A DNA stretch of 64,000 bases from Planococcus sp. PAMC 21323 (GCF_000785555.1 NZ_CP009129.1:310001-374000), one strand, 5' to 3'; counted from the stretch's first letter, positions 16,863 through 26,903 are shown. Notes: generated by a model from the letters alone, not told the origin. A program made the numbers and translations.

Positions 16863-17135
16863 TCATTCGTAAATCGTATCTAACAAAGAGTCGTCTTCGG
16901 TATATATATGAAGTTCACCGGGATTCTTATTGACATAACACTTTGCTTCTTTCATTAAAATTTCTTTCGTTTCTTCATTTCTAATTGTAGTTTCTTTGGC
17001 TTTTTCTAAGGAGATAGGAATGGCATGGCTTTCCCCATCACCAAGTAATACGATAGCAATTTCGATGGCTATATCTCGGACAATCAGATTCAGATTTTTG
17101 AACGAATCCGGGGGATTATTTTTACTCTATGGCAT
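16863..17135 (-). pseudogene. Small gene interrupted by an amber codon at position 3
   Basis: On the minus strand GGAGGGG precedes an ATG at 17135; codon 2 is CCA and codon 3 is TAG (17127-17129). The frame then runs open for 87 codons to the stop at 16863 and reads like a real soluble protein: starts SKNNPPDSFKNLNLIVRD, contains 'IAIEIAIVLLGDGESHAIPI' and ends 'DDSLLDTIYE'. No ATG/GTG/TTG is available in frame near the beginning. A single C-to-T change of CAG would explain it. Family unknown. It could be a recent pseudogene, a sequencing error, or suppressed. Confidence 0.6.
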
Positions 17136-17247
17136 CGAAAAACCCCTCCTTCTCGCTTTATTTCTCACTTAAATTTAAGACAAAACCAAAATGGGGACTT
17201 TTCATATGTGTCAAGAATGTTACACTGTTAAGTAAGGAGGGGATAAA

Positions 17248-18768
17248 ATGACAGATATAACCTATCAAATCATTGCTTTAACCGTTTATCTAGGTGCAAT
17301 GCTTTATATTGGCTGGTATGCTTATCGCAAAACCGCCGACTTATCTGACTATATGCTTGGTGGAAGGGGACTTGGACCAGCAGTAGCCGCACTAAGTGCA
17401 GGAGCATCAGATATGTCCGGATGGCTCTTACTAGGTTTACCGGGTGCGATTTACCTTGGAGGATTAGTTGAGGTATGGATCGCAATCGGATTAACAATCG
17501 GTGCATTTTTAAACTGGTTCTTCGTGGCGCCACGTTTACGTATTTACTCGTATATTACTAGTGACTCGATTACGATTCCGAGTTTCTTAGAAAACCGCTT
17601 GAAAGACAAATCGCGGTTATTGAGAATTGTATCGGGTATTATCATCTTAATCTTTTTCACATTTTATGTTTCATCCGGTATGGTCGCTTCTGGATTGTTC
17701 TTCCAAAGCTCATTCGGAATGGATTATCACTTAGGATTGATTTTAGGCTCCGTTGTTGTCGTAGCCTATACCTTATTCGGTGGATTCCTAGCTGTTAGTT
17801 ACACGGATTTTGTTCAAGGCGTGATGATGGTGCTAGCTTTGATCGCTGTACCAATTGTAGGGATTTTCGCTACAGGTGGATTTAGTGAAACGGCAGCAAG
17901 TATTCGCGAAGTCGATCCGAATATGTTGAGCTTAGTTTCAGGAGCTTCGACAATCGGCGTTATTTCTGCAGTCGCTTGGGGTCTTGGTTACTTTGGTCAA
18001 CCTCATATCATCGTCCGTTTTATGGCGATTAAAACATTAAAAGAAGTTCGTATTGCTCGTCGTATCGGTATGAGCTGGATGATCTTCAGTCTTATTGGAG
18101 CAACTGCAACAGCGCTTGTTGGTATTGCTTATTTCCAGCAAAATCCTTCAGCAACTTTAGTAGATCCAGAATCAGTGTTTCTTGATTTGAGTCAAATTTT
18201 GTTCCATCCACTAGTTGCTGGATTTGTACTAGCGGCTGTTTTAGCAGCTGTTATGAGTACGATTTCTTCTCAGCTTTTAGTAAGTTCTTCGGCGCTTATT
18301 GAGGATTTATACAAAATTGCATTCAAAAAAGAAGCATCAGCAAAAGGTTATGTAACGCTTGGACGACTAGCTGTAGCATTGATTGCTGTTATTGGAGCGT
18401 ACTTGGCTTGGGAACAAAACAACACGATCCTCGGATTAGTTGCATACGCATGGGCTGGATTTGGTGCTGCTTTTGGACCAATCATCCTGTTGTCGTTGTT
18501 CTGGCGAAAACTAACATCAAAAGGCGCATTGGCTGGTATGATTGTTGGTGCTGCAACGGTTATTCTCTGGGATTCAATGGGGACAGCAGCAGATGACCCT
18601 GGTGCAACTGAAATGACCAATTTCATGGGCAGTGTTTATGAAATTATTCCAGGCTTCTTCTTGTGTCTTCTTATTACATGGCTTGTGAGTCTTGTTACTT
18701 ACAAACCAGATGCACAGATCGAAAAAGAATTTGATGAAACAGTTCGTTTAATCAACGAAGACAAATAA
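17248..18768 (+). CDS. putP: Sodium/proline symporter
   Basis: 506 aa with about 13 membrane segments of the sodium:solute symporter (SSS) family. Typical PutP segments include 'SAGASDMSGWLLLGLPGAIY' (sodium/proline site), 'YTLFGGFLAVSYTDFVQGVM' and 'LGYFGQPHIIVRFMAI', plus 'AVMSTISSQLLVSSSALIED'. It brings in proline with sodium for catabolism or as a compatible solute; an OpuE-type osmotic role is possible because opuD lies next door. AAGGAGGGG precedes the ATG. Ends in a terminator shared with the convergent opuD. Confidence 0.93.
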   Translation: MTDITYQIIALTVYLGAMLYIGWYAYRKTADLSDYMLGGRGLGPAVAALSAGASDMSGWLLLGLPGAIYLGGLVEVWIAIGLTIGAFLNWFFVAPRLRIYSYITSDSITIPSFLENRLKDKSRLLRIVSGIIILIFFTFYVSSGMVASGLFFQSSFGMDYHLGLILGSVVVVAYTLFGGFLAVSYTDFVQGVMMVLALIAVPIVGIFATGGFSETAASIREVDPNMLSLVSGASTIGVISAVAWGLGYFGQPHIIVRFMAIKTLKEVRIARRIGMSWMIFSLIGATATALVGIAYFQQNPSATLVDPESVFLDLSQILFHPLVAGFVLAAVLAAVMSTISSQLLVSSSALIEDLYKIAFKKEASAKGYVTLGRLAVALIAVIGAYLAWEQNNTILGLVAYAWAGFGAAFGPIILLSLFWRKLTSKGALAGMIVGAATVILWDSMGTAADDPGATEMTNFMGSVYEIIPGFFLCLLITWLVSLVTYKPDAQIEKEFDETVRLINEDK

Positions 18769-18779
18769 ACCAGGTAATC

Positions 18780-18827
18780 AAAAAGGCGTGCAGTTCTTCT
18801 CGTGAGGAAGAACTGTACGCCTTTTTT
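18780..18827. terminator. Bidirectional terminator putP/opuD
   Basis: Long stem AAAAGGCGT-CAGTTCTTC / GAAGAACTG-ACGCCTTTT between two convergent transporter genes. Confidence 0.88.
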
Positions 18828-18830
18828 ATA

Positions 18831-20381
18831 TTATTTAGTGCGTTGTTTCTTCATTTCTTGCTCCATACGTTTAAACCGTTGCAATTCAGATTCTCGAATT
18901 GGAGGGGATTCTGTACGAATGATTTTAGTGAAAGCCCAAAGCATCAACACAAGCAATACGGTAAACGGTAAGGCGGATATGAGTGATGCCGTTTGTAAAG
19001 CTTGCAATCCGCCTGCATACAGGAGAACTGCGGCAATCGCAGACATTAACACACCCCAAACAATCTTAAAGGCTGTTGGGGGATTTAAACTGCCGAAACT
19101 CGTCATCGATGCCAAAATGTAAGTTGCTGAGTCAGCTGAAGTCACTAAGAAAGTGAAAATTAATAATATAGCTAAAACCGACATGATTGTCGTTAATGGC
19201 AGAACGCCGAATGTTTGGAATAAAGCCGATGTTAAATCGTTATTAACTGCTTCCGCAATACCTGAAGACTGATTTAAATCATACCAAAGAGCTGTACCAC
19301 CAAATACGGCAATCCAAAGACAAGCAATAGCAGGAGGGATGACTAGCACACCCATAACGAATTCGCGGATTGTGCGTCCTCTTGATACACGTGCTACAAA
19401 TGCCCCGACAAATGGAGACCAAGCAATTGCCCATGCCCAATAGAAAATAGTCCATCCTTGCACCCACTGTCCATCTGAATAGGGCTCTAGGCGTAAACTA
19501 TACGGTACAAAATTAGTAATATAATCGCCGAGTGCTAATGTGAAAGTTTCCATGATGAAAACAGTCGGTCCTGCAAAAAAGACGAAAACCATTAAAACCA
19601 ATGCCAGTCCAAGATTTAAATTACTTAAGTAGGCAATCCCTTTTTTAAGTCCTGTAGAAGATGACAATGTATATGCGGCAAACATCACCGCGATAATACC
19701 TAGTTGAACTGGGAAGGCATTTTCAATGCCGAACACCGCATTGAGTCCGCCGTTCATTTGCAATACGCCTAATCCAAGAGAAGTAGCGATTCCCATTACA
19801 GTAGCAATGACAGCTAAAGAATCGATGGAGTTCTTAACTAAAGGTTTATTACCTAATACCGGCTCTAAAGCGGTAGAAACCAAACCAGGTTTCTTTTTGC
19901 GGAATTGTAAAAAGCCGATGACAAGTCCGACGATGGCGAATACTGACCATTGACTAACTCCCCAATGGAAAAATGAATACCCCATCGCAATTCTTGCTGC
20001 TTCTGGAGTTAATGCTTCGTTGCCTACGGGCGAAGTGAAGAAATGACTCATTGGCTCAGCTACTCCCCAAAATACCAGGCCAGCTCCAAAACCGGCAGAG
20101 AATAACATACCAATCCATGTAAAGAAAGGGAATTCGGGACGATCGCTATCAGAACCTAATCGAATGCGTCCGAACTTGGATAATGCAATCCCTACAAGGA
20201 AAAGTGTGATAACAAAGACGGCAAGCAAGTAAAACCAGCCGAAATTCAAGGTAGTAAAACTAAACAAACGCCCCGCCACCTCACCAAATTTCACCGGTGT
20301 AACTGCACCTAAAATAACAAGCAGTAGAATGACTGCAGCGGATACTATAAATACAGGATTTTTCAATAATTCTTTATTCAT
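18831..20381 (-). CDS. opuD: BCCT-family glycine betaine transporter
   Basis: 516 aa, 12 membrane segments, BCCT family (OpuD/BetP). The family signature is visible as 'YWAWAIAWSPFVGAFVARVS' and 'RGRTIREFVMGVLVIP' in the TM8 region, with 'GVAEPMSHF' and 'FFHWGVSQWSVFAIVG' earlier; the tryptophan-rich box lines the betaine site. It takes up glycine betaine with sodium as an osmoprotectant. The C-terminus is basic ('RFKRMEQEMKKQRTK'), as in osmosensing BCCT carriers. GAGGAGG precedes the ATG. It lies convergent to putP, so the two solute carriers are controlled separately. Confidence 0.92.
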   Translation of the reverse strand: MNKELLKNPVFIVSAAVILLLVILGAVTPVKFGEVAGRLFSFTTLNFGWFYLLAVFVITLFLVGIALSKFGRIRLGSDSDRPEFPFFTWIGMLFSAGFGAGLVFWGVAEPMSHFFTSPVGNEALTPEAARIAMGYSFFHWGVSQWSVFAIVGLVIGFLQFRKKKPGLVSTALEPVLGNKPLVKNSIDSLAVIATVMGIATSLGLGVLQMNGGLNAVFGIENAFPVQLGIIAVMFAAYTLSSSTGLKKGIAYLSNLNLGLALVLMVFVFFAGPTVFIMETFTLALGDYITNFVPYSLRLEPYSDGQWVQGWTIFYWAWAIAWSPFVGAFVARVSRGRTIREFVMGVLVIPPAIACLWIAVFGGTALWYDLNQSSGIAEAVNNDLTSALFQTFGVLPLTTIMSVLAILLIFTFLVTSADSATYILASMTSFGSLNPPTAFKIVWGVLMSAIAAVLLYAGGLQALQTASLISALPFTVLLVLMLWAFTKIIRTESPPIRESELQRFKRMEQEMKKQRTK

Positions 20382-20660
20382 CGTAACCTCCTCAATATTT
20401 TTCTATACTTTAGCCTATCGAAAATAAGTGGGGAAAACCACCTTTTTAGTAATAAAACGTAATTTAAGGTAAAAAGTTTTTGAAATGAATTGATGATCTA
20501 AAAAGGTGTTTAAGAAATTTTAATCAATGTATTTTCGGGGGTGGGGGAAATAATATAGTTATATACCCATTCCCCGAGGAGTCCGTTTTAAACGCTTAAA
20601 GGATAGTAGAGGTAAGATGGCGAACGATATAACCAAGACGGAAATTTAGTGAGGTGCTTT
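20382..20660. other. Divergent intergenic region opuD/VOC gene
   Basis: 279 bases of AT-rich DNA with upstream signals of two diverging genes. Only one structure stands out: arms TCGGGG (20535-20540) and CCCCGA (20572-20577) around an AT-rich core. No confident promoter or operator could be assigned. Confidence 0.3.
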
Positions 20661-21389
20661 ATGGAATTAGATCACATTGTTCATTTTGTACAAAAAAATC
20701 CGAAAGAAACCGTAAGTCAGTGGCGAGCGCAAGGACTGCCTGCTTCACCTGGAGGTCAACATATCAATTGGGGAACACAAAATGTACTATTGTACTTAAA
20801 AAATTGTTATATTGAGTGGTTGTCAGTAGAGAGGCATGAAGTCGCAACGGATGTTGATCATCCTTTGACCCGCCTCCTAATGCACGATCAAGTAGGATTT
20901 GGGACAATCTGTTTAAGAACTAAAGCGATTGGGGAATTAAATCAGGATTTGCAAGAACGTGGAATTGAGACGACGGGTGTGTTAGATGCTGAACGCCGCA
21001 CGGAAGAGGGCGAACTGATCAAGTGGAAAATGCTGTTTATTAAAGAGCCTATTTCAACGAAATTACCGACTCCATTCTTTATCGAATGGCAGGAATCGGA
21101 TGAACAACGCTATCACAAACTGAGAGAAAAAGGTGTTGTGCAAGAAACGAACGAGGCGTTAACAATCGACCGTTGTGTGTTTGGTGTGTGGAACCCAACG
21201 GAAGCTGAAAGCGCTTGGCAAAAAATGTTAGGTGGCAGTCTGAAATTGGATAATTGTCGCATTGAATTCAGAAAAACAAACGCGGCACAAGAACGTCTAG
21301 AAGAAGTCCATTTTACAGATGGTACCCACAAGCTAGAATATGAACAAGGCCTTTATTGGTTGCCTTCTATACCGTTAGGTGAACGATAA
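20661..21389 (+). CDS. Glyoxalase-like VOC-superfamily protein
   Basis: 242 aa from the ATG at 20661 (GAGGTG four bases ahead); a GTG at 20649 is in frame but lacks a site. It starts MELDHIVHFV and has 'GGQHINWGTQNVLLYLKNCY' followed by 'IEWLSVE', the pattern of the Glyoxalase_3 branch of the VOC fold, with His and Glu as possible metal ligands. The second half ('LTIDRCVFGVWNPTEAESAW') repeats the fold. Enzymatic substrate unknown. It lies 63 bases before hflX on the same strand. Confidence 0.72.
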   Translation: MELDHIVHFVQKNPKETVSQWRAQGLPASPGGQHINWGTQNVLLYLKNCYIEWLSVERHEVATDVDHPLTRLLMHDQVGFGTICLRTKAIGELNQDLQERGIETTGVLDAERRTEEGELIKWKMLFIKEPISTKLPTPFFIEWQESDEQRYHKLREKGVVQETNEALTIDRCVFGVWNPTEAESAWQKMLGGSLKLDNCRIEFRKTNAAQERLEEVHFTDGTHKLEYEQGLYWLPSIPLGER

Positions 21390-21452
21390 ACTATGGTAAA
21401 ATAGATAGATTAGATGGGAATTTTCTTTTCCTGAAATAGGAGGACAAGATAA

Positions 21453-22724
21453 ATGGATGAATTACAAGAAAAAGCAGTCATAGTGGGTGTCCAACTTCAA
21501 AAAGATCTTCATTTCGATTACGGAATGGAAGAATTGCGTAATTTAGCAGAAGCATGCAATGTAGAGGTTGTTGGAGAAGTTACGCAGAACTTGGAACGGA
21601 TTAACCCTTCTCATTACGTTGGAAGCGGAAAAGTAGAAGAGATAAAAGCTTTCTACGAAGAATCCGATGCCAATTTAGTTATTTTCAATGATGAATTGTC
21701 TCCTTCGCAAATTCGTAATTTGGAAGAAGATTTAGAATGCAAAGTAATCGATCGAACCATGCTGATTTTAGATATTTTTTCACGACGTGCAAAAACGCGT
21801 GAAGCACAAGTGCAAGTAGAGTTAGCACAACTTCAATACATGTTGCCACGTTTGATCGGACTTAGAGCATCACTTGGCCGTCAAGGTGGTAGTAGTAGCG
21901 GCGGAGTTGCTAACCGTGGTGCTGGTGAGACTAAGCTAGAGCTAGATCGTCGTAAAATTGAAGATCAAATATCAAAACTTCATAAAGAACTTGAACATAT
22001 TAAAGACCAGCGCATCACGCAACGCAAACAGCGTACTAAAAAAGGAATGCCGGTTGTATCGTTAGTCGGCTATACAAATGCTGGGAAATCGACAGTAATG
22101 AACGGCTTGTTAACAAAAACGGGACAAAATGAAGAAAAGCAAGTGTTTGAAAAAGACATGTTGTTCGCTACATTGGAGACATCTGTCCGTCAAATTCGCT
22201 TAGAAGACAATAAGAGCTTCTTGCTGACCGATACAGTAGGTTTTGTCAGCAAACTGCCCCACCATCTTGTAAAAGCATTCCGCTCGACGCTTGAAGAAGC
22301 TCGAAATGCTGATTTACTCCTTCATGTTGTGGATGTTTCCAATGAAGAGCATCGTTATATGATGGATGTAACAAACCTTACGCTACAGGCTGTTGGAGTA
22401 GAAAATGTTCCAACTCTTTATATTTTCAATAAATCGGATTTAGCGGGAGTAAACTATCCAGCGATGAGCGGCGACGGGTTATGGATCGCAGCAAAAGAAG
22501 GTGTTGGCCTCGACGAATTATTAGAAGTTATCAAAAAGCAAATTTTCGCGGACTACGTCACGTGTCGGATGATTGTGCCATTCAATCGCGGAGATATTGT
22601 TGCGTATCTGAACGAATATGCAAGCATACATGAAACCGAATACGAAGAAGAAGGCACTTTGCTGAAAGTAGAACTGAGTCGTGCAGATTATGACCGTTAT
22701 GAGCAATTTGTCGTCGGAAGTTAG
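21453..22724 (+). CDS. hflX: Ribosome-associated GTPase HflX
   Basis: 423 aa. N-terminal HflX domain with 'NPSHYVGSGKVEEIKAF' and 'RRAKTREAQVQVELAQLQYM', glycine-rich linker 'LGRQGGSSSGGVANRGAGET', coiled helix, then a G domain: G1 'GYTNAGKST', G3 'DTVGF', G4 'NKSD'. HflX binds the ribosome at the E/P site, splits stalled 70S ribosomes after heat stress and may rescue hibernating ribosomes. Length is normal. AGGAGG precedes the ATG and a terminator follows. Confidence 0.95.
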   Translation: MDELQEKAVIVGVQLQKDLHFDYGMEELRNLAEACNVEVVGEVTQNLERINPSHYVGSGKVEEIKAFYEESDANLVIFNDELSPSQIRNLEEDLECKVIDRTMLILDIFSRRAKTREAQVQVELAQLQYMLPRLIGLRASLGRQGGSSSGGVANRGAGETKLELDRRKIEDQISKLHKELEHIKDQRITQRKQRTKKGMPVVSLVGYTNAGKSTVMNGLLTKTGQNEEKQVFEKDMLFATLETSVRQIRLEDNKSFLLTDTVGFVSKLPHHLVKAFRSTLEEARNADLLLHVVDVSNEEHRYMMDVTNLTLQAVGVENVPTLYIFNKSDLAGVNYPAMSGDGLWIAAKEGVGLDELLEVIKKQIFADYVTCRMIVPFNRGDIVAYLNEYASIHETEYEEEGTLLKVELSRADYDRYEQFVVGS

Positions 22725-22729
22725 CAAGT

Positions 22730-22767
22730 AAAAAAGGCACATCTCAGCTTTGAGGTGTGCCTTTTTT
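22730..22767. terminator. Bidirectional terminator after hflX
   Basis: AAAAAAGGCACA-CTCA / TGAG-TGTGCCTTTTTT stem between convergent hflX and the ABC exporter gene. Confidence 0.88.
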
Positions 22768-22794
22768 ATGTTCTTCTAGGAATCCAATAGGTTT

Positions 22795-24522
22795 TTATTG
22801 TTCAAACTGGATGCGGTGGAGATTAGCAAATACGCCGTCAGTTTCAAGAAGTTCACCATATCCACCTTGTTCGGCAATGCCTTCTTCAGTCACTACGACG
22901 ACGCGGTCAGCGTCGCGGATAGTAGCAAGACGATGGGCGATGATTAATGTTGTGCGGTTTTCTGCTAATTCTGCTAAAGCTTCTTGAATAACGCGCTCTG
23001 TTTGTGTATCAAGGGCAGACGTCGCTTCATCCAGAATTAGGATAGGTGGATTTTTTAAAAACATCCGTGCAATCGCAAGTCGTTGTTTTTGGCCGCCGGA
23101 CAATTTTAATCCGCGTTCGCCAATTTGTGTGTCATATCCTTGTGGTAGTTTCTGAACAAAATCTTCTAAGTGGGCCTTTTTTGCAGCTGCTAAAATTTCT
23201 TCGTCACTAGCGTGTCTTTTGCCGTAAGCAATATTTTCACGAATCGTTCCTGTAAATAAGAAGACATCTTGTTGAACAATGCCGATTTGTGATCGTAATG
23301 AATGCTTGGTCATATCCCGAATATCAATGCCATCAATCGAGATCGTACCTTTTTGGATATCGTAGAAGCGTGGAATCAACGAACAAATCGTCGTTTTCCC
23401 AGCGCCAGAAGGACCGACAAACGCGACGGTTTCGCCAGCTTGTAATTCTAAATCAATTCCGGATAATACTGTTTTGCTATCATCATAGCCAAAATAAACA
23501 TTCTCGAAGTTAATATCTCCATCTAACTTCTCTACGGTTACAGCACCTTTTCGATCATTGATATCGGGTGCTAATTCAATCAAATCACGAAAGCGACTAA
23601 AGCCAGCCATCCCTTTTGGATACAGTTCAAGCAATGCACTAATTTTATCAATAGGCTTGATCAAGACGTTTAGAAACAGAACAAAGCTGACAAGTTCGCC
23701 GTACGATAATTGACCTTGAAAGTTAAGCCATGCTCCATAAACTAGGACGACTAAAGTTAAAAGGCGAGTCATCATATAAATGCTGGAATGTGTTGCAGCC
23801 ATCACTTTATAAGCAACCATCTTGGCGAGACGAAAATGGTCGTTATCCGTTTTAAAACGTTCGATTTCAAATTCTTCATTTGTGAAAGATTGCACCACGC
23901 GTGCTCCTGAAACACTGTCCTCTACACGACTATTCACGTCCGCGATTTTTCCATACATATTGCTCCAAGCTTGGTTCATCTTAATATTGCAAAATGTAAT
24001 CAACCAAACAAGAAACGGAATGACGATTAATGTGACAAGTGCTAGTTTCGGATTGATCCAAAACATAATACCGAAAGCTCCGAAGAACGTCATGATTGCA
24101 ATAAAGAAATCTTCTGGTCCGTGATGAGCAAGTTCGCCTATATCAAATAAATCATTGGTGACACGGCTCATAATATGACCTGTTTTAATATTGTCGAAAA
24201 AGCGGAAAGATTGACGTTGGACATGAGTAAATAATTCTTCTCTCATATCCGTTTCAATATTGATCCCTAACTTATGTCCAAGATAGCTGACGATATACTG
24301 CAAAAATGTACTCAAAAGAAATATGAGGAGCAACAAAAAACTGACGGAAGTAATGGTACTCCAATTTCCGCTTGGCAGTAAATCGTCGATAAACCATTGA
24401 ACAGCCACTGGAAATGCTAGTTCAAGAATAGCTACAAAGACAGCACTGGAAAAGTCGATGATAAATAGCCGTTTATGCGGCTTATAGTAGTTGAAAAATT
24501 GTTTTAATCTCAAAACGCTCAC
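22795..24522 (-). CDS. ABC exporter (multidrug/lipid type, half transporter)
   Basis: 575 aa: six-helix type IV ABC membrane domain (to about 310) fused to an ATPase with Walker A 'GPSGAGKTT', Q-loop 'IGIVQQDVFLF', signature 'LSGGQKQRLAIARMF', Walker B 'ILILDEATSALD' and H-loop 'IIAHRLAT'. All catalytic residues are intact, so a homodimer would have two working sites. Closest in style to Bacillus YgaD/BmrA-type exporters. Substrate unknown; drug or lipid export is inferred from the family. It is a single-gene unit convergent with hflX and divergent from the lipoprotein gene. Confidence 0.85.
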   Translation of the reverse strand: MSVLRLKQFFNYYKPHKRLFIIDFSSAVFVAILELAFPVAVQWFIDDLLPSGNWSTITSVSFLLLLIFLLSTFLQYIVSYLGHKLGINIETDMREELFTHVQRQSFRFFDNIKTGHIMSRVTNDLFDIGELAHHGPEDFFIAIMTFFGAFGIMFWINPKLALVTLIVIPFLVWLITFCNIKMNQAWSNMYGKIADVNSRVEDSVSGARVVQSFTNEEFEIERFKTDNDHFRLAKMVAYKVMAATHSSIYMMTRLLTLVVLVYGAWLNFQGQLSYGELVSFVLFLNVLIKPIDKISALLELYPKGMAGFSRFRDLIELAPDINDRKGAVTVEKLDGDINFENVYFGYDDSKTVLSGIDLELQAGETVAFVGPSGAGKTTICSLIPRFYDIQKGTISIDGIDIRDMTKHSLRSQIGIVQQDVFLFTGTIRENIAYGKRHASDEEILAAAKKAHLEDFVQKLPQGYDTQIGERGLKLSGGQKQRLAIARMFLKNPPILILDEATSALDTQTERVIQEALAELAENRTTLIIAHRLATIRDADRVVVVTEEGIAEQGGYGELLETDGVFANLHRIQFEQ

Positions 24523-24669
24523 CTCATTGAAAAGTATAATCGAAGTTAATGAAATAAACGACTAGAATCGGGTAAACAAAGAATATGAAACTATTTTTGA
24601 GGTGGACCGTAAATATAGAGAAGCATTTCAAGGTTGACGTGGACTAACATCAAAAGGAGGATGGCTATT

Positions 24670-25533
24670 ATGAAGAAGTGGCTCTTATTTATAAGTGCAG
24701 CAACTTTATCGGTTGGACTTGCAGCTTGCAGTGAAACAGCAAAACCGGCGTCCGGCGATGAGTCGGCAAAAGGGGAAGACAGTGACTTGACGGTGCAAGA
24801 ATTATACGCAAAATCAGTAGAGGCATCTGAGTCGATTACGAGTCTACATGCTGATATCGTAACCGACCAAACCATGGAGATGCAGCCAGATGGCATGGTG
24901 ATTAATATGAAAATGGATTCGGTGATGGATATGGTCATCGACCCGCTAGCATTCCATCAAACAGCAGAAACATCTATTGTGTCAGAGGATATTGATAATA
25001 CCAATCCAATGAATATGGAAATGTATTTTACCGATCAAGGCATGTATATATATGAAAACACAATGGCAATGTGGTTGAAAATGCCGGATGAAGGTATTGA
25101 AGGTTTAAAAGAGCTAGCTGATCAACAAACTGCTGATCCTGCGCAGCAATTAGAAGAACTCGGTGAGTTTCAAAATGATTTTACTTTTGAGCAAACTGCG
25201 GATGACTATATTTTAACGCTGGATGCCTCTGGAGAGAAATTTCAAGAATTGATGAATCAGCAACTAGATAAAACTTTGGGTCAAATGGAAATCGAAGCTC
25301 AGAGGACCCTTGAAGACATGACTATCCATTCTGTAAACTACACAATTTATATCGATAAAGAAAGCTTCTTAACTAACAAAATGGATATGACAATGGACAT
25401 GGACTTGAATATTGACGGAGAAATCATGAACATTAAATCAGATGTACAAGCTGAATACAGCAATTTCAATGAAGTTGAAGCCATTACTATTCCTGCAGAA
25501 GTACTAGAAGAAGCGCAAAACATGGCAGAGTGA
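24670..25533 (+). CDS. Lipoprotein, DUF6612/LppX-LolA-like
   Basis: 287 aa from the ATG at 24670 (AAAAGGAGGA 8 bases ahead). A lipoprotein signal with lipobox 'GLAAC' (Cys about residue 19) anchors it outside the membrane, followed by an acidic low-complexity linker. The mature domain is methionine-rich ('MEMQPDGMVINMKMDSVMDM', 'MDMTMDMDLNIDGEIMNIKS') with the alternating pattern of a beta-sheet cup, as in DUF6612/LppX-like proteins that bind lipids in a hydrophobic cavity. Function unproven. It stands divergent to the ABC exporter and ends in a terminator. Confidence 0.75.
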   Translation: MKKWLLFISAATLSVGLAACSETAKPASGDESAKGEDSDLTVQELYAKSVEASESITSLHADIVTDQTMEMQPDGMVINMKMDSVMDMVIDPLAFHQTAETSIVSEDIDNTNPMNMEMYFTDQGMYIYENTMAMWLKMPDEGIEGLKELADQQTADPAQQLEELGEFQNDFTFEQTADDYILTLDASGEKFQELMNQQLDKTLGQMEIEAQRTLEDMTIHSVNYTIYIDKESFLTNKMDMTMDMDLNIDGEIMNIKSDVQAEYSNFNEVEAITIPAEVLEEAQNMAE

Positions 25534-25554
25534 ACAGTAGTTATAATAAAGGTG

Positions 25555-25593
25555 AAAAGAGGGTTCCTGATCCAGCTGAGGAACCCTCTTTTT
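25555..25593. terminator. Bidirectional terminator lipoprotein/amt
   Basis: AAAAGAGGGTTCCT / AGGAACCCTCTTTT stem between convergent genes. Confidence 0.88.
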
Positions 25594-25601
25594 GTTCTGA
25601 G

Positions 25602-26891
25602 TCAAGAAAGTGTTTTTTGGGGCGAAGGTACTTCGCCAAGCTGATTCAATCGGTGTGCAAATGAATTATTGTGTCCCGCAGGTGCCCCGTGCAAAACATC
25701 TTGCATTGAATAAGCTTGTGACCCATGTTCTGAAAAATCCAGTCCAGCTTCTTCGTCTTCAGCAGTAACTCGGAGTGGAACGATATTGCTAATAACCACT
25801 AACACCAATCCAGTTGCTACAGAAGCCCATGCAATAACGGCAAGAACACCTACAGCTTGAATGCCGAGAATTTCAGCTCCGCCACCGTAAAGTAATCCAC
25901 CAGTCGTATCAAATAATCCGATGGCAAGTGTTCCCCAAATACCGGCAATGCCGTGAACAGAAATAGCGCCGACTGGATCATCAATGCGAATTTTTGAATC
26001 GAGTAAACGAATTGCTTCTGTCATGATAACCCCGGCTAGTAAGCCGATAACAATCGCTCCAATAAATGACACGTTTGCAGCGCCTGCAGTAATCCCGACA
26101 AGACCGGCTAAAGCGCCGTTCATTGTTAAAGAAGCGTCAATACGACCATAGCGCAAGCGCGTATATCCCGCAGTAGCGATTATTCCGGCAGAAGCAGCTA
26201 ATAATGTGTTGGCAATAACGGGTGGTACGAGTGTGGGATCAGCAGCTAATGTGCTACCGCCATTAAATCCAAACCAACCAAGCCATAGGATGAAAACGCC
26301 TAAAGCGCCGAGTGGCAAGCTATGTCCTGGAATAGTATTAACAGATTTCCCGCTATACTTGCCGAGGCGCGGCCCGATTTTCCAAGCTGCAATTAGTGCA
26401 GCGACAGCTCCTGTTAAATGAACAACTGTCGATCCAGCAAAGTCGATAAAGCCAATTTGTGCTAACCAACCTCCGCCCCATACCCAGTGGCCGACTATTG
26501 GATAAATAACTGCTGTCATAGCGATAGTTAGCAAGATGTAAGCTGATAAGTTCATTCGTTCTGCTACAGCGCCTGAAATAATGGTGGCACAAGTAGCAGC
26601 AAAAACAGCTTGAAAGACAAAAAATCCAATATCTTCAACACCTGATAATGCAAATCCTTGTGTGCCGATTAACCCAAAAGAAGAAGGTCCGAACATTAAG
26701 GCGTAGCCAACGATAAAGTAAAGAATTGAGCCTAGTGAAACGGTAATCATATTTTTCATTAAAATATTTAATGTGTTTTTAGAACGGGTAAAACCTGATT
26801 CCACCATCGCAAATCCTGCGTGCATAAAAAATACCAACATAGCCCCGAGCATCACCCATATCATATCTACTGAACTTTGAACTGCTTCCAT
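25602..26891 (-). CDS. amt: Ammonium transporter (Amt/NrgA)
   Basis: 429 aa, 11 membrane segments. The Amt family signature region is visible as 'DFAGSTVVHLTGAVAALIAA' with the first pore His, and 'ISVHGIAGIWGTLAIGLF' with the second; 'FFMHAGFAMVESGFTRSKN' marks the N-terminus. It forms a trimer that moves ammonium into the cell. It is the second gene after glnK (12-base gap), so PII can bind and block it when nitrogen is ample. Gene order glnK-amt is the reverse of Bacillus subtilis nrgA-nrgB. Confidence 0.94.
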   Translation of the reverse strand: MEAVQSSVDMIWVMLGAMLVFFMHAGFAMVESGFTRSKNTLNILMKNMITVSLGSILYFIVGYALMFGPSSFGLIGTQGFALSGVEDIGFFVFQAVFAATCATIISGAVAERMNLSAYILLTIAMTAVIYPIVGHWVWGGGWLAQIGFIDFAGSTVVHLTGAVAALIAAWKIGPRLGKYSGKSVNTIPGHSLPLGALGVFILWLGWFGFNGGSTLAADPTLVPPVIANTLLAASAGIIATAGYTRLRYGRIDASLTMNGALAGLVGITAGAANVSFIGAIVIGLLAGVIMTEAIRLLDSKIRIDDPVGAISVHGIAGIWGTLAIGLFDTTGGLLYGGGAEILGIQAVGVLAVIAWASVATGLVLVVISNIVPLRVTAEDEEAGLDFSEHGSQAYSMQDVLHGAPAGHNNSFAHRLNQLGEVPSPQKTLS

Positions 26892-26903
26892 CCAATCTCC
26901 TCC

